The position numbers were made by a program, and so were the translations under genes. DNA of 64,000 nt. It comes from Lentibacillus sp. CBA3610 (GTDB lineage: Bacteria; Bacillota; Bacilli; Bacillales; Amphibacillaceae). The stretch's first letter is position 1, and every line of letters begins with the position of its first letter. The notes beneath the pieces are model-generated. The model was not told the DNA's origin. It saw nothing but the letters and a program-made list of their open reading frames with translations, and searched no databases. The stretch spans positions 3,286,001-3,350,000 of the forward strand of contig NZ_CP035925.1 in NCBI RefSeq assembly GCF_013373365.1, read 5' to 3'. Below are positions 54,501-64,000 of this stretch, in pieces.

Positions 54501-55053
54501 TGATGGCGCGTCGGAAGAAGATGTATTTGAAACATTGCAGGAAGCAGGCATGTCGCGGGATGCCAAATCAATTCTTTATGATGGCCGGTCGGGTGAGCCA
54601 TTTGATAACCGGGTGTCTGTCGGTGTCATGTACATGATTAAACTGGCACACATGGTTGATGATAAGCTGCACGCTCGCTCAACTGGTCCATACTCACTTG
54701 TAACCCAGCAGCCATTGGGCGGTAAAGCACAATTTGGCGGACAGCGTTTTGGTGAAATGGAAGTTTGGGCACTCGAAGCTTATGGTGCTGCCTATACACT
54801 CCAGGAAATTCTGACAGTCAAATCAGACGATGTTGTAGGTCGTGTTAAAGCCTATGAATCAATCGTTAAAGGTGATAATGTAACAGAGCCTGGCGTACCG
54901 GAATCGTTTAAAGTTCTGATTAAGGAACTTCAAAGTCTCGGACTTGATGTCAAAATGCTCTCCAGTGATGAGTCAGAGATTGAAATGCGCGAGTTGGAGG
55001 AAGAAGAGACACAATCAGCAAGCAAGTTAAACCTGGAAACTGAAGAAAGTTAA
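51517..55053 (+). CDS. rpoB: RNA polymerase beta subunit
   Basis: A 1178-residue catalytic subunit. The rifampicin pocket is present and looks wild type: [14 protein letters not shown] near residues 468-481, [13 protein letters not shown] near 485-497. The C-terminal [15 protein letters not shown] region that contacts beta-prime is intact. The start is TTG 51517, 8 nt after GAGGGGTGA, giving the usual MTGQLVQYG start. The frame also extends to GTG 51508, which overlaps the ribosome binding site. Confidence 0.98.
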   Translation: MTGQLVQYGRHRQRRSYARISEVLELPNLIEIQTASYDWFLREGLREMFQDISPIEDFAGNLSLEFIDYSLGEPKYPVGESKDRDVTYNAPLRVKVRLINNETGEVKEQEVFMGDFPLMTDTGTFIINGAERVIVSQLVRSPSVYYSEKFDKNGKRGITATVIPNRGAWLEFETDAKDVAYVRIDRTRKLPITVLLRALGFGTDQEIIDLIGDNEYLKNTLEKDNTETTEKALLEIYERLRPGEPPTVENAKSLMVSRFFDPRRYDLARVGRYKMNKKLDIKNRLFNQVLAEPVVDPETGEVLAQKGDKLERKLLNKIIPYLENQEDMLGEKHVEPNEGVLDDAIRLQSVKIIDPTDPDGERVLDVIGNAGVDHDVKHITPADIISSLSYFFNLLHRVGGTDDIDHLGNRRLRSVGELMQNQFRIGLSRMERVVRERMSIQDTSSITPQQLINIRPVIASIKEFFGSSQLSQFMDQTNPLGELTHKRRLSALGPGGLTRERAGFEVRDVHYSHYGRMCPIETPEGPNIGLINSLSSYAKVNAFGFIETPYRRVDPETGRVTGETDYLTADEEDNYIVAQANARLNEDGTFADEEVIARFRGDNTVVPREKLDYMDVSPKQVVSAATACIPFLENDDSNRALMGANMQRQAVPLMEPEAPIVGTGMEYVSGKDSGAAIICQNEGVVEHVEAKEVRVRRISEVDGKEVQGDLDVYRMQKYIRSNQGTCYNQRPIVSKGDRVTKGEILADGPSMEDGELALGRNALVGFMAWEGYNYEDAVIMSERMVKDDDFTSIHIEEYESEARDTKLGPEEITRDIPNVGEDALKNLNENGIIRIGAEVTDGDILVGKVTPKGVTELSAEERLLHAIFGEKAREVRDTSLKVPHGAGGIVLEVKVFNREDGDELPPGVNQLVRVYIVQKRKISEGDKMAGRHGNKGVISKILPEEDMPFLPDGTPIDMMLNPLGVPSRMNIGQVFELHLGMAARELGLHVATPVFDGASEEDVFETLQEAGMSRDAKSILYDGRSGEPFDNRVSVGVMYMIKLAHMVDDKLHARSTGPYSLVTQQPLGGKAQFGGQRFGEMEVWALEAYGAAYTLQEILTVKSDDVVGRVKAYESIVKGDNVTEPGVPESFKVLIKELQSLGLDVKMLSSDESEIEMRELEEEETQSASKLNLETEES

Positions 55054-55093
55054 CAGCATATATGACGCTTGGAGCAGACTGATAACAATGGTT

Positions 55094-55135
55094 GGATCAG
55101 ATGAAATCACACGAGACGCCGGTTTCATCTGATCC
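55094..55135 (+). promoter_or_regulatory. Perfect 13-bp hairpin between rpoB and rpoC
   Basis: GGATCAGATGAAA (55094-55106) and its exact complement (55123-55135) are separated by 16 nt. No T run follows. It is likely an mRNA processing or stability element rather than a terminator, because rpoC has no separate promoter visible. Confidence 0.5.
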
Positions 55136-55168
55136 GTAAATTCGCACATTAATAAGGGAGGTAGGCCC

Positions 55169-58100
55169 TTGCTGGATGTAAATAATTTTGAGTATATGAA
55201 AATCGGGCTGGCATCATCAGAAAAAATTCGCTCATGGTCTTATGGCGAAGTTAAAAAACCGGAGACGATCAACTACCGTACTTTGAAACCGGAAAAAGAC
55301 GGGCTTTTTTGCGAACGGATATTTGGACCGCAAAAGGACTGGGAGTGCCATTGCGGAAAATATAAACGGGTCCGCTATAAAGGCGTTGTATGTGACCGGT
55401 GCGGGGTTGAGGTAACAAAGGCTAAAGTTCGCCGCGAACGTATGGGTCATATTGAATTGGCGGCACCTATATCACACATTTGGTATTTCAAAGGGATTCC
55501 AAGTCGTATGGGCCTCGCATTGGATATGTCACCGCGTGCTTTGGAAGAAGTTATTTACTTTGCCGCATACATTGTGACCGAAACGGGTGATACACCGTTA
55601 GAAAAGAAACAGCTTCTTTCCGAAAAAGAATACCGTGCCTATTACGAAAAATATGGTAATACATTTAAAGCTCAAATGGGAGCGGAGGCTATCCGCAAAC
55701 TTCTGCAGGATATCGATCTTGAAAAAGAAGTTGATAGCTTAAAAGAAGAACTGAAAACAGCACAAGGACAGCGCAGAACACGGGCCATTAAACGATTGGA
55801 AGTATTAGAGTCATTCCGGAATTCAGGTAATGACACATCCTGGATGGTTCTTGATGTCCTGCCGGTTATACCACCGGAAATTCGCCCAATGGTACAGCTT
55901 GACGGTGGACGTTTCGCGACGTCAGACTTGAACGACCTTTATCGGCGCGTCATTAACCGTAATAATCGCCTGAAACGTTTACTGGATCTTGGCGCACCAA
56001 GTATCATTGTTCAAAATGAAAAGCGTATGCTGCAGGAATCAGTTGATGCGTTAATCGATAATGGTCGCCGTGGACGTCCGGTGACAGGTCCGGGAAATCG
56101 CCCATTGAAGTCTTTGTCACATATGCTGAAAGGAAAACAAGGCCGTTTCCGTCAGAACTTGCTTGGTAAACGTGTCGATTATTCCGGACGTTCTGTTATC
56201 GTTGTTGGTCCAAGTCTGAAAATGTATCAATGCGGACTGCCGAAAGAAATGGCGCTGGAATTATTTAAACCGTTTATTATGAAGGTCCTTGTTGAGAAAG
56301 GATTTGCCCATAACATCAAATCTGCCAAACGTAAAATTGAACGGGTACACCCCGAAGTATGGGATGTTCTGGAAGAAGTCATCAAAGAACATCCGGTTCT
56401 CTTAAACCGTGCACCGACATTGCACCGCTTGGGTATCCAGGCGTTCGAACCAGTCCTTGTTGAGGGTCGTGCTATCCGTCTGCATCCGCTGGTATGTACG
56501 GCTTATAACGCTGACTTTGATGGCGACCAAATGGCAGTACACGTACCACTTTCCGCAGAGGCTCAGGCCGAAGCACGCGTTCTGATGCTCGCTGCACAGA
56601 ACATCCTTAATCCAAAAGATGGCAAGCCGGTTGTAACACCATCACAGGATATGGTTCTGGGTAACTATTATTTGACATTGGAACGCGAGAATGCAATTGG
56701 CGAAGGAAGCCGATTTAAGGATACTGATGAAGCGCTGATGGCTTATCAGAATGGCTATGTCCATTTACACTCACGTATTGGAATCAAGGCATCAAGCTTA
56801 AATAAAAAGTCGTTTACTGCAGAACAACAAGATCAAATGCTATTGACCACAGTCGGTAAATTGATTTTTAACGAGATTTTGCCGGATTCTTTTCCATATA
56901 TTAACGAGCCGACCAATGATAATTTGGAAATGGAAACACCGGATAAATATTTTGTTAAGAAGGCAACGAATATTAAGGAAGAGCTGGAAGAGCGCGAACT
57001 GGTCTCTCCATTTAAAAAAGGTATATTGGGGGATATCATCGCGGAAGTATTTAAACGGTTCAAGATCAGCGAAACGTCCAAAATGCTTGACCGCATGAAG
57101 GACCTCGGCTTCAGGTACTCTACAAAAGCAGGTATGACAGTCGGTGTCTCTGACATTGTCGTGCTGAAAGAGAAAGAAGAGATCCTGGAAGACGCTCAAG
57201 CTCAAGTGGATAAAGTATCGAAACAGTTCAGACGTGGTTTAATCACGGATGACGAGCGATATGACAGGGTTATCTCAATATGGTCACAAGCCAAAGACGA
57301 TATTCAGGAGCGCCTGATGGAATCACTGGATGCACGCAATCCGATCTTTATGATGAGTGACTCAGGGGCAAGGGGTAACGCATCCAACTTCACTCAGTTA
57401 GCCGGAATGCGCGGACTGATGGCTAATCCATCAGGTGAAATTATGGAATTGCCGATCAAGTCCAGTTTCCGTGAAGGTCTGACCGTATTAGAGTACTTCA
57501 TTTCAACACACGGCGCCCGTAAAGGTCTTGCCGATACAGCTCTGAAAACGGCTGACTCCGGCTACTTGACACGTCGTCTTGTTGATGTGGCTCAGGATGT
57601 CATTATTCGTGAAGATGACTGTGGCACAGATCGCGGTTTGACGGTTTCAGCATTAAAAGACGGCACTGAAATGATTGAGCCGTTGCTTGACCGCTTAGTC
57701 GGACGTACAGTCTTTGAAAACGTAAGTCATCCTGAAACCGGCAGCGTCATGGTCTCGAAGAACGAAATTATTTCTGAAGATCAGGCAAAACAAATCATCG
57801 AAGCAGGCATTGAAGAGGTTATCATCCGATCTGCATTCACATGTAATACAAAACATGGCGTCTGCAAAAAATGCTATGGCCGTAATCTGGCTACCGGTGA
57901 TGAGGTGGAAGTTGGCGAAGCAGTCGGTATTATTGCTGCACAATCCATTGGTGAGCCTGGTACACAGTTAACGATGCGTACCTTCCATACCGGCGGGGTT
58001 GCAGGTGATGATATCACACAAGGTCTGCCGCGTATCCAGGAGCTGTTTGAAGCACGTAATCCAAAAGGTCAGTCCGTGATCAGTGAAATCCACGGAACTG

Positions 58101-58780
58101 TTCAGGAAATAAAAGAAGTGAAAGATAAACAAGAAGTCGTCATCCAGGGTGATGTGGAACAGCGTGCATATCCTGTACCTTATAATGCACGCATGAAAAT
58201 ATCCGAGGGTGATGAAGTAATTGCCGGCCAAGCACTGACAGAAGGTTCTATTGATCCTAAAGAACTCCTCCGTGTGCAAGGCATCGAAGGGGTACAGCAA
58301 TACCTGCTGCGTGAAGTCCAAAAAGTATATCGTATGCAAGGTGTTGAAATTGGAGATAAACACGTAGAAGTTATGGTACGGCAAATGATGCGCAAAGTTC
58401 GTGTTGCCGAATCCGGTGATACGGATGAACTTCCGGGATCATTACTGGAAATTCACCAGTTCAGAGATGCAAACCAGAATATATTGCAGGAAGGAAAACA
58501 ACCCGCAATCGGCCAACCGGTATTGCTTGGTATTACAAAAGCATCACTGGAAACAGATTCATTCTTATCTGCCGCATCCTTCCAGGAAACGACACGTGTC
58601 CTGACAGATGCCGCCATTAAAGGTAAGCGCGATGAATTGCTGGGACTGAAGGAAAATGTTATTATCGGTAAATTGGTTCCTGCTGGTACAGGAATACAGC
58701 GTTATCGACAACTTGAAACAGAAGTTGATGAACCGGAAGAAAGTGTTGAAGAGCCTGTGGAGACTGAAGCGATACAGTAA
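55169..58780 (+). CDS. rpoC: RNA polymerase beta-prime subunit
   Basis: A 1203-residue subunit with the N-terminal zinc ligands (CHCG near residue 60, CDRCG near 75), the active-site NADFDGD near 449-455 that binds catalytic magnesium, the trigger-loop region [13 protein letters not shown] near 928-940, and a short acidic C-terminus. The start is TTG 55169, 7 nt after AAGGGAGGT. Confidence 0.98.
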   Translation: MLDVNNFEYMKIGLASSEKIRSWSYGEVKKPETINYRTLKPEKDGLFCERIFGPQKDWECHCGKYKRVRYKGVVCDRCGVEVTKAKVRRERMGHIELAAPISHIWYFKGIPSRMGLALDMSPRALEEVIYFAAYIVTETGDTPLEKKQLLSEKEYRAYYEKYGNTFKAQMGAEAIRKLLQDIDLEKEVDSLKEELKTAQGQRRTRAIKRLEVLESFRNSGNDTSWMVLDVLPVIPPEIRPMVQLDGGRFATSDLNDLYRRVINRNNRLKRLLDLGAPSIIVQNEKRMLQESVDALIDNGRRGRPVTGPGNRPLKSLSHMLKGKQGRFRQNLLGKRVDYSGRSVIVVGPSLKMYQCGLPKEMALELFKPFIMKVLVEKGFAHNIKSAKRKIERVHPEVWDVLEEVIKEHPVLLNRAPTLHRLGIQAFEPVLVEGRAIRLHPLVCTAYNADFDGDQMAVHVPLSAEAQAEARVLMLAAQNILNPKDGKPVVTPSQDMVLGNYYLTLERENAIGEGSRFKDTDEALMAYQNGYVHLHSRIGIKASSLNKKSFTAEQQDQMLLTTVGKLIFNEILPDSFPYINEPTNDNLEMETPDKYFVKKATNIKEELEERELVSPFKKGILGDIIAEVFKRFKISETSKMLDRMKDLGFRYSTKAGMTVGVSDIVVLKEKEEILEDAQAQVDKVSKQFRRGLITDDERYDRVISIWSQAKDDIQERLMESLDARNPIFMMSDSGARGNASNFTQLAGMRGLMANPSGEIMELPIKSSFREGLTVLEYFISTHGARKGLADTALKTADSGYLTRRLVDVAQDVIIREDDCGTDRGLTVSALKDGTEMIEPLLDRLVGRTVFENVSHPETGSVMVSKNEIISEDQAKQIIEAGIEEVIIRSAFTCNTKHGVCKKCYGRNLATGDEVEVGEAVGIIAAQSIGEPGTQLTMRTFHTGGVAGDDITQGLPRIQELFEARNPKGQSVISEIHGTVQEIKEVKDKQEVVIQGDVEQRAYPVPYNARMKISEGDEVIAGQALTEGSIDPKELLRVQGIEGVQQYLLREVQKVYRMQGVEIGDKHVEVMVRQMMRKVRVAESGDTDELPGSLLEIHQFRDANQNILQEGKQPAIGQPVLLGITKASLETDSFLSAASFQETTRVLTDAAIKGKRDELLGLKENVIIGKLVPAGTGIQRYRQLETEVDEPEESVEEPVETEAIQ

Positions 58781-58826
58781 AGTGACGCCGTTCAGCAGGG
58801 CGTTTCAATGACTCATGTGCTGGTAT

Positions 58827-58883
58827 CAATCATACGGGAAGACAGAGGGGACTTCAGCAGTTTCCGGAACCCCCGTATGATTG
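58827..58883 (+). promoter_or_regulatory. Long hairpin after rpoC
   Basis: CAATCATACGGG (58827-58838) pairs perfectly with CCCGTATGATTG (58872-58883); the 33-nt interior can form a second small stem. No T run follows. It may end or process the rpoBC mRNA. Confidence 0.5.
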
Positions 58884-58940
58884 CCATGCCGGCTTAAGCG
58901 GGATAAACCGGAAGCACTCGAAAAAATAGTTGAAATAACA

Positions 58941-58969
58941 TTGACAATGTATATTCCGGATGGTAATAT
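58941..58969 (+). promoter_or_regulatory. Sigma-A promoter for the L7Ae-like gene and rpsL operon
   Basis: TTGACA at 58941-58946, 17-bp spacer, TAATAT at 58964-58969, about 45 bp before the next start codon. Confidence 0.75.
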
Positions 58970-59015
58970 ATTCAGGGTGCTTCCGATTATATTTGTTACT
59001 TTGGAGGATATGCAG

Positions 59016-59267
59016 ATGTCTTATGAAAAAGTGACCCAGTTTCGTTCAGAGCTGGCAATCGGAACGAAACAAACACTTAAGGCAATCAAACACGGTACAG
59101 CAAGTGAAGTGTTTATTGCTGATGATGCAGACTGGCAAATCACACAAAAAGTGGAATACTTGGCTCATGAGTCGGGTGTCCCCTGCCACCGTGTGGACTC
59201 GAAAAGAAAACTCGGTGTCGCTTGCGGTATTGATGTTGGTGCATCAGCTGTTGCTGTAAAACAATAA
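59016..59267 (+). CDS. rplGB: L7Ae-family ribosomal protein (YbxF)
   Basis: An 83-residue kink-turn RNA-binding protein (ALKQ-like fold): KQTLKAIKHG near residues 17-26, and VPCHRVDSKRKLGVACG near 51-67. B. subtilis YbxF binds K-turns and associates with ribosomes. ATG 59016 is 8 nt after TTTGGAGGA; ATG 59010 is too close, and the longer frame from 58881 lies over the promoter. Confidence 0.9.
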   Translation: MSYEKVTQFRSELAIGTKQTLKAIKHGTASEVFIADDADWQITQKVEYLAHESGVPCHRVDSKRKLGVACGIDVGASAVAVKQ

Positions 59268-59340
59268 AGGTTTTGGCGATTCTTTTCGCGGAAGCTTTGT
59301 TTTTTTACAAAAAATGAACCACCTGGATATGTGGTATTAC

Positions 59341-59366
59341 GATAACTATTAAAATGGATAGTTATC
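59341..59366 (+). promoter_or_regulatory. Small perfect hairpin before rpsL
   Basis: GATAACTAT (59341-59349) pairs with ATAGTTATC (59358-59366); a third similar block ATAGTTATT follows at 59377. It sits 40 bp before rpsL. Possible regulatory or processing site; no known factor assigned. Confidence 0.4.
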
Positions 59367-59406
59367 CGTGTATGAAATAGTTATTTTAAGAAAGGAGGAA
59401 AATACA

Positions 59407-59826
59407 ATGCCTACAATTAATCAGCTTGTACGCAAAGGTCGCGTAAGTAAACCGAAAAGAGCTGAATCCCCTGCATTGAACAAGGGATACAATAGTTTCA
59501 AGAAACGATTCACGAATGAAAACGCGCCCCAAAAACGTGGTGTTTGCACCCGGGTTGGTACATTGACACCAAAGAAACCGAACTCTGCACTGCGTAAATA
59601 TGCACGTGTCCGTTTGTCCAATAATATGGAAGTAACGGCATATATTCCCGGAATTGGACACAATCTCCAGGAACACAGTGTTGTGTTGATTCGCGGCGGA
59701 CGTGTTAAAGACCTGCCGGGTGTCCGTTATCACATTGTGCGTGGTGCTCTGGACACTGCAGGTGTGGAAGGCCGTGCAAAAGGCCGTTCAAAATATGGTA
59801 CTAAAAAACCAAAAGCTAAAAAATAA
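59407..59826 (+). CDS. rpsL: 30S ribosomal protein S12
   Basis: A 139-residue decoding-centre protein. [11 protein letters not shown] near residues 56-66 holds the lysine altered in streptomycin resistance (wild type here), and [14 protein letters not shown] near 98-111 is intact. ATG 59407 follows AAAGGAGG; the longer frame from 59368 starts upstream of that box. Confidence 0.98.
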   Translation: MPTINQLVRKGRVSKPKRAESPALNKGYNSFKKRFTNENAPQKRGVCTRVGTLTPKKPNSALRKYARVRLSNNMEVTAYIPGIGHNLQEHSVVLIRGGRVKDLPGVRYHIVRGALDTAGVEGRAKGRSKYGTKKPKAKK

Positions 59827-59866
59827 TAAGCTTATGTAATAGATTTTTGCGAAAGGAGGGGAATAT

Positions 59867-60337
59867 ATGCCACGTAAAGGTCCAGTACCAAAACGAGATG
59901 TATTGCCGGATCCGCTTTACAATTCAAAATTAGTCACCCGTTTAATCAACCAGATTATGATTGACGGAAGACGGGGAAAAGCACAAAAAATTCTCTATAA
60001 CGCATTTGCCCTGGTTTCGGAAAGAAGCGGGCAGGACGCAATGGAGGTTTTTGAACAAGCAATGAAAAACGTTATGCCTGTCCTGGAAGTTCGGGCACGC
60101 CGTGTAGGTGGCTCAAACTACCAGGTACCGATGGAGGTCCGCCCTGAGCGTCGCCAGGCACTAGGCTTACGTTATATTGTTAACTACTCACGTCTCCGCG
60201 GAGAAAAAACGATGGAAGAGCGTCTTGCCAACGAAATTCTTGATGCTTCGAATAATACCGGAGCGTCTGTTAAAAGACGTGAGGAATTACACAAGATGGC
60301 CGAGGCAAACAAAGCTTTTGCCCACTATCGCTGGTAA
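59867..60337 (+). CDS. rpsG: 30S ribosomal protein S7
   Basis: A 156-residue primary 16S-binding protein of the 30S head. [15 protein letters not shown] at the N-terminus and [16 protein letters not shown] near residues 82-97 are typical. GAAAGGAGGGG precedes the start. It lies 40 bp after rpsL and 42 bp before fusA. Confidence 0.98.
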   Translation: MPRKGPVPKRDVLPDPLYNSKLVTRLINQIMIDGRRGKAQKILYNAFALVSERSGQDAMEVFEQAMKNVMPVLEVRARRVGGSNYQVPMEVRPERRQALGLRYIVNYSRLRGEKTMEERLANEILDASNNTGASVKRREELHKMAEANKAFAHYRW

Positions 60338-60379
60338 TTATATTAAAATACAAGCTTTCAAGAGAAAGGAGAAGAATAC

Positions 60380-62458
60380 ATGGCTAGAGAGTTCTCCTTG
60401 GAAAAGACGCGTAACATTGGTATTATGGCTCACATTGATGCAGGAAAAACCACTACTACCGAGCGTATTCTTTTCTATACAGGACGTATTCACAAAATTG
60501 GTGAAACCCATGAAGGTGCTTCTCAGATGGATTGGATGGAGCAGGAACAGGATCGCGGTATAACGATTACTTCTGCTGCAACCACTGCCCAATGGAAAAA
60601 TCACCGTATAAACATTATTGATACACCGGGACACGTGGATTTCACAGTTGAAGTTGAACGTTCTTTGCGTGTTCTTGACGGTGCGGTGACAGTACTTGAT
60701 GCCCAATCAGGTGTCGAGCCGCAGACAGAAACAGTATGGCGTCAGGCGACAACATACGGTGTACCGCGAATTGTCTTCGTTAACAAGATGGATAAAGTTG
60801 GTGCAGACTTCTTGTATTCAACCAACACATTGAAAGAACGTCTTGGTGCTAACGCCCATGCCGTTCAACTGCCAATCGGCGCCGAAGATAATTTTGAAGG
60901 TATTATTGACCTGATCACAATGCAGGCCTATTATTACGAAGATGAACTGGGAACACGTGCAGACGCCCGTGAAATTCCTGAAGATTATAAAGCAAAGGCC
61001 GAAGAATTGCGCGGCGAATTGATTGAAGCTGTAGCGGAAGTTGATGAAGACCTCATGATGCAGTATCTCGAAGGAGAGGAAATTTCCGAAGAGGATCTGA
61101 AAAAAGCAATCCGTACAGCAACATTGAATGTTGAATTTTATCCGGTATATTGCGGTTCAGCATTTAAAAACAAAGGTGTGCAACTGGTATTGGATGGTGT
61201 TATTGACTATCTCCCGGCACCAACGGATGTACCACCGATTGAAGGTTTTGACCCTGTTACGGAAGAGGAAACAACACGTCCGTCTGACGATAATGCGCCT
61301 TTTTCAGCATTGGCATTTAAAGTTATGACAGATCCGTATGTAGGTAAACTGACATTCTTCCGGGTATACTCCGGCACATTGGATGCGGGCTCATATGTTA
61401 AAAACTCCGCCAAAGATAAACGGGAACGTGTAGGACGAATCCTGCAAATGCACGCCAATTCCCGCGAGGAAATCAAGACGGTCCATGCCGGTGAAATTGC
61501 AGCGGGTGTAGGTCTGAAAGATACGTCGACCGGGGAAACCCTATGTGATGAAAAGGATCTTGTCATTCTTGAGTCCATGGACTTTCCAGACCCGGTTATC
61601 TCTGTTGCCATTGAACCTAAAACAAAAGCCGATCAGGATAAAATGGCTATTGCATTGGGCAAACTGGCAGAAGAAGACCCTACATTCAAGACGGAAACCG
61701 ATGAAGAAACCGGTCAGACTATCATCTCTGGTATGGGTGAATTGCACCTGGATGTTATTGTTAATCGTCTGAAGGCTGAGTTCAAAGTCGAAGCACAGGT
61801 TGGCGCACCACAAGTGGCTTACCGTGAAACATTCCGTGAATCTGCTGAGGTTGAAGGGAAATTTATCCGTCAATCCGGTGGACGTGGACAATACGGTCAC
61901 GTTTGGGTTAGGTTTGAACCAAATGATGAAGGTGCAGGCTACGAATTCGAGAATAAAATTGTCGGTGGTGTTGTACCGCGTGAATATATCCCATCTGTTG
62001 ATGCAGGTATTCAGGAATCAATGGAAAGTGGTGTATTAGCGGGTTATCCGCTTATTGATGTTAAGGCAACGTTATTTGACGGAACCTACCACGATGTCGA
62101 CTCAAACGAAATGGCTTTCAAAATAGCTGGCTCAATGTCACTCAGGGAAGCCAAAGCGAAATGTAAACCGGTTCTGCTTGAGCCGATGATGAGAGTAGAT
62201 ATAATTATTCCTGAAGAATACATGGGTGATATCATGGGTGATGTGACATCACGCCGTGGTCGTGTAGAAGGTATGGAACCACGCGGACCGGCACAACTTG
62301 TCAAGGCGTTTGTGCCGCTGGCCGAAATGTTTGGTTATGCAACATCCTTACGTTCTAACACGCAAGGACGTGGAACCTTCACCATGCATTTTGATCATTA
62401 TGAAGAAGTGCCTAAAAGCATCTCTGAAGAAATTATCAAGAAAAATGCAGGAGAATAA
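60380..62458 (+). CDS. fusA: Elongation factor G
   Basis: Translocation GTPase of 692 residues: G1 AHIDAGKTT near residues 17-25, the switch region RGITITSA near 59, DTPGHVDF near 82, NKMDK near 136; C-terminal domains IV-V complete (GQYGHV near 508). AGAAAGGAG precedes ATG 60380. Part of the str operon with rpsL, rpsG and tuf. Confidence 0.98.
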   Translation: MAREFSLEKTRNIGIMAHIDAGKTTTTERILFYTGRIHKIGETHEGASQMDWMEQEQDRGITITSAATTAQWKNHRINIIDTPGHVDFTVEVERSLRVLDGAVTVLDAQSGVEPQTETVWRQATTYGVPRIVFVNKMDKVGADFLYSTNTLKERLGANAHAVQLPIGAEDNFEGIIDLITMQAYYYEDELGTRADAREIPEDYKAKAEELRGELIEAVAEVDEDLMMQYLEGEEISEEDLKKAIRTATLNVEFYPVYCGSAFKNKGVQLVLDGVIDYLPAPTDVPPIEGFDPVTEEETTRPSDDNAPFSALAFKVMTDPYVGKLTFFRVYSGTLDAGSYVKNSAKDKRERVGRILQMHANSREEIKTVHAGEIAAGVGLKDTSTGETLCDEKDLVILESMDFPDPVISVAIEPKTKADQDKMAIALGKLAEEDPTFKTETDEETGQTIISGMGELHLDVIVNRLKAEFKVEAQVGAPQVAYRETFRESAEVEGKFIRQSGGRGQYGHVWVRFEPNDEGAGYEFENKIVGGVVPREYIPSVDAGIQESMESGVLAGYPLIDVKATLFDGTYHDVDSNEMAFKIAGSMSLREAKAKCKPVLLEPMMRVDIIIPEEYMGDIMGDVTSRRGRVEGMEPRGPAQLVKAFVPLAEMFGYATSLRSNTQGRGTFTMHFDHYEEVPKSISEEIIKKNAGE

Positions 62459-62526
62459 TTGATTTTTTCCTTAATCTGACGTATAACTTTTATTGAAGGC
62501 TAAGAATAGACTTTAACGGTTTATTC

Positions 62527-62555
62527 TTGCCTGTCAATAAACTTAAAAATAATTT
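62527..62555 (+). promoter_or_regulatory. Possible internal promoter for tuf
   Basis: TTGCCT at 62527-62532 and TAATTT at 62550-62555 are 17 bp apart in the 123-bp fusA-tuf gap. Both boxes are weak. Confidence 0.3.
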
Positions 62556-62581
62556 CATTTATATTAAAGGAGGAACTATAC

Positions 62582-63772
62582 ATGTCTAAAGAAAAATTTG
62601 ACCGCTCGAAAGATCACGTGAATATTGGGACTATTGGACACGTTGACCATGGTAAAACGACATTGACTGCAGCTATCTCAACGACATTGCATAAGCAATC
62701 CGGCGAAGGTACTGCAATGGCCTATGACCAAATTGACGCTGCGCCAGAAGAAAAGGAACGCGGGGTTACAATCAATACTTCCCACGTGGAGTATGAAACA
62801 GAGGCCCGTCACTATGCTCATATTGACGCTCCTGGACATGCTGACTATGTTAAAAACATGATCACTGGTGCTGCTCAAATGGACGGTGCTATTCTGGTTG
62901 TATCAGCAGCTGATGGCCCAATGCCACAGACTCGTGAGCACATCCTGCTTTCTCGTAACGTTGGTGTTCCGGCGATTGTTGTATTCCTTAACAAGGTTGA
63001 TATGGTTGACGACGAAGAGCTGCTTGAACTTGTTGAAATGGAAGTGCGTGATCTTCTGACTGAATATGACTTCCCTGGAGACGATATTCCGGTTGTTAAA
63101 GGTTCTGCTCTGAAAGCACTTGAAGGCGAAGAAGAACACGAAGAAAAAATCCACGAACTGATGGCAGCGGTTGATGAGTACATCCCAACTCCTGCGCGTG
63201 ATCATGACAAGCCATTCATGATGCCTGTTGAGGACGTATTCTCAATCACTGGCCGTGGTACTGTTGCGACTGGCCGTGTTGAACGCGGAACAGTTAAAGT
63301 TGGTGACGAAGTTGAAGTCGTTGGTCTTGCTGAAGACTCACGGAAAACAACAGTTACTGGTGTGGAAATGTTCCGTAAGCTGCTTGACTATGCTGAAGCA
63401 GGTGACAACATTGGTGCACTTCTTCGCGGTGTTTCCCGTGAAGACATCAACCGAGGACAGGTTTTGGCTAAACCAGGTTCAATCACACCGCACACGAACT
63501 TTAAAGCAGAAGTTTATGTTCTGTCTAAAGACGAAGGTGGCCGTCATACACCATTCTTCGCTAACTACCGTCCGCAGTTCTACTTCCGTACAACTGACGT
63601 GACTGGTGTCATCACACTTCCGGAAGGTGTTGAAATGGTAATGCCTGGTGACAACATCGAAATGGAAGTTGAATTGATTTCATCTATCGCCGTTGAAGAT
63701 GGTACACGTTTCTCTATCCGTGAAGGCGGACGTACTGTTGGATCAGGCGTTGTAACTGAAATTCAAAAATAA
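62582..63772 (+). CDS. tuf: Elongation factor Tu
   Basis: A 396-residue GTPase delivering aminoacyl-t[12 protein letters not shown] near residues 19-27, DAPGHADY near 81-88, NKVDMVDD near 136-143 and GSAL near 174 are the G motifs; beta-barrel domains 2 and 3 are complete. AAAGGAGGAAC precedes the start. Confidence 0.98.
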   Translation: MSKEKFDRSKDHVNIGTIGHVDHGKTTLTAAISTTLHKQSGEGTAMAYDQIDAAPEEKERGVTINTSHVEYETEARHYAHIDAPGHADYVKNMITGAAQMDGAILVVSAADGPMPQTREHILLSRNVGVPAIVVFLNKVDMVDDEELLELVEMEVRDLLTEYDFPGDDIPVVKGSALKALEGEEEHEEKIHELMAAVDEYIPTPARDHDKPFMMPVEDVFSITGRGTVATGRVERGTVKVGDEVEVVGLAEDSRKTTVTGVEMFRKLLDYAEAGDNIGALLRGVSREDINRGQVLAKPGSITPHTNFKAEVYVLSKDEGGRHTPFFANYRPQFYFRTTDVTGVITLPEGVEMVMPGDNIEMEVELISSIAVEDGTRFSIREGGRTVGSGVVTEIQK

Positions 63773-63786
63773 ACAATAAGTTTCAT

Positions 63787-63825
63787 AAAAAAACAGGCAG
63801 CGTGACGTCACTGCCTGTTTTTTTA
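63787..63825 (+). terminator. Intrinsic terminator of the str operon
   Basis: AAAAAACAGGCAG pairs with CTGCCTGTTTTTT around a GTGACGTCAC core, ending in a T run. Confidence 0.92.
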
Positions 63826-63915
63826 TGTAAAAATCATAAACCATAATCAAAGACTATGAATGATTTTTTAACGAAAGTTACTTCCAGCGGTGTTGTTGAC
63901 TTTAACACAAAACCC

Positions 63916-64000
63916 ATAAACTGCGATGTAGAGTGCAGGGCTTTGGGCAACACTATCAGCATCAAGCATATTTCCGGAGCGGTGTCATAGCACTCAAATT
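63916..64000. repeat. MITE-like element, copy 4 (cut by the window end)
   Basis: Begins ATAAACTGCGATG and then, after only about 55 bp, reaches the right-half block ATTTCCGGAGCGGTGTC that in copy 1 lies near 9211-9230. The central GCTGCGGAAAAAT hairpin is therefore missing: an internally deleted copy. Its right terminal repeat lies beyond the window. Confidence 0.6.

Noticed and set aside
59560..59600. Possible streptomycin-resistance change in rpsL
   Set aside because: The lysine in PKKPNSA is wild type.

Overview
This window is a core chromosomal segment of an endospore-forming, low-G+C Gram-positive bacterium of the Bacillaceae. Gene order matches the origin-proximal part of the Bacillus subtilis chromosome (spoIIE to tufA). 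The protein sequences and the dispersed non-coding repeats fit the Oceanobacillus/Virgibacillus/Lentibacillus branch best; that genus-level placement is inference. Every recognised gene lies on the + strand.

Layout. (1) 0.25-8.9 kb: spoIIE, yabS, yabT, tilS, hpt, ftsH (sporulation, tRNA-Ile lysidine, purine salvage, membrane proteolysis). (2) 8.9-17.2 kb: a MITE-like repeat and a hairpin repeat, then coaX, hslO, a PrsA-like foldase, cysK, the overlapping folate genes folP-folB-folK, yazB, a broken dusB and a frameshift-ridden lysS. (3) 17.6-29.7 kb: two complete rRNA operons flanking nine tRNA genes (Val-Thr-Lys-Leu-Gly-Leu-Arg-Pro-Ala), the counterpart of B. subtilis rrnJ-trnJ-rrnW. Both 23S genes carry an about 440-bp intervening sequence in helix 45 that contains a four-helix-bundle (S23-type) ORF. 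(4) 30-35.6 kb: mgtC, then the CtsR-controlled ctsR-mcsA-mcsB-clpC heat-shock operon. (5) 36.4-46.8 kb: radA, yacL, gltX, a cysteine T-box with cysE-cysS-mrnC-rlmB-rae1, then sigH, rpmG, secE, nusG. (6) 47.5-63.8 kb: the ribosomal protein and RNA polymerase cluster rplK, rplA, rplJ, rplL, rsmC-like, rpoB, rpoC, an L7Ae-like gene, rpsL, rpsG, fusA, tuf.

Compared with B. subtilis the segment lacks pabB-pabA-pabC (between cysK and folP), disA (after radA) and ispD-ispF (between yacL and gltX), and has gained mgtC between the rRNA operon and ctsR. Several operon boundaries are occupied by two families of non-coding repeats. One is a MITE-like element with terminal inverted repeats (four copies). 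The other is an about 120-bp double-hairpin element (one single copy, one tandem pair, one weak relative). A third family of about 25-nt repeats links the rRNA intervening sequence, the pre-16S leaders and the folP upstream region.

Caution: from about 15.4 to 29.4 kb there are many single-base insertions and deletions, including in universally conserved rRNA positions and different in each rRNA copy. Some or all of the apparent gene decay there (dusB, lysS, the intervening-sequence ORFs) may therefore be sequence error. No phage, CRISPR array, transposase or defence system is visible. The most unusual content is the set of structured non-coding repeats, the 23S intervening sequence and a consensus promoter placed between 23S and 5S.
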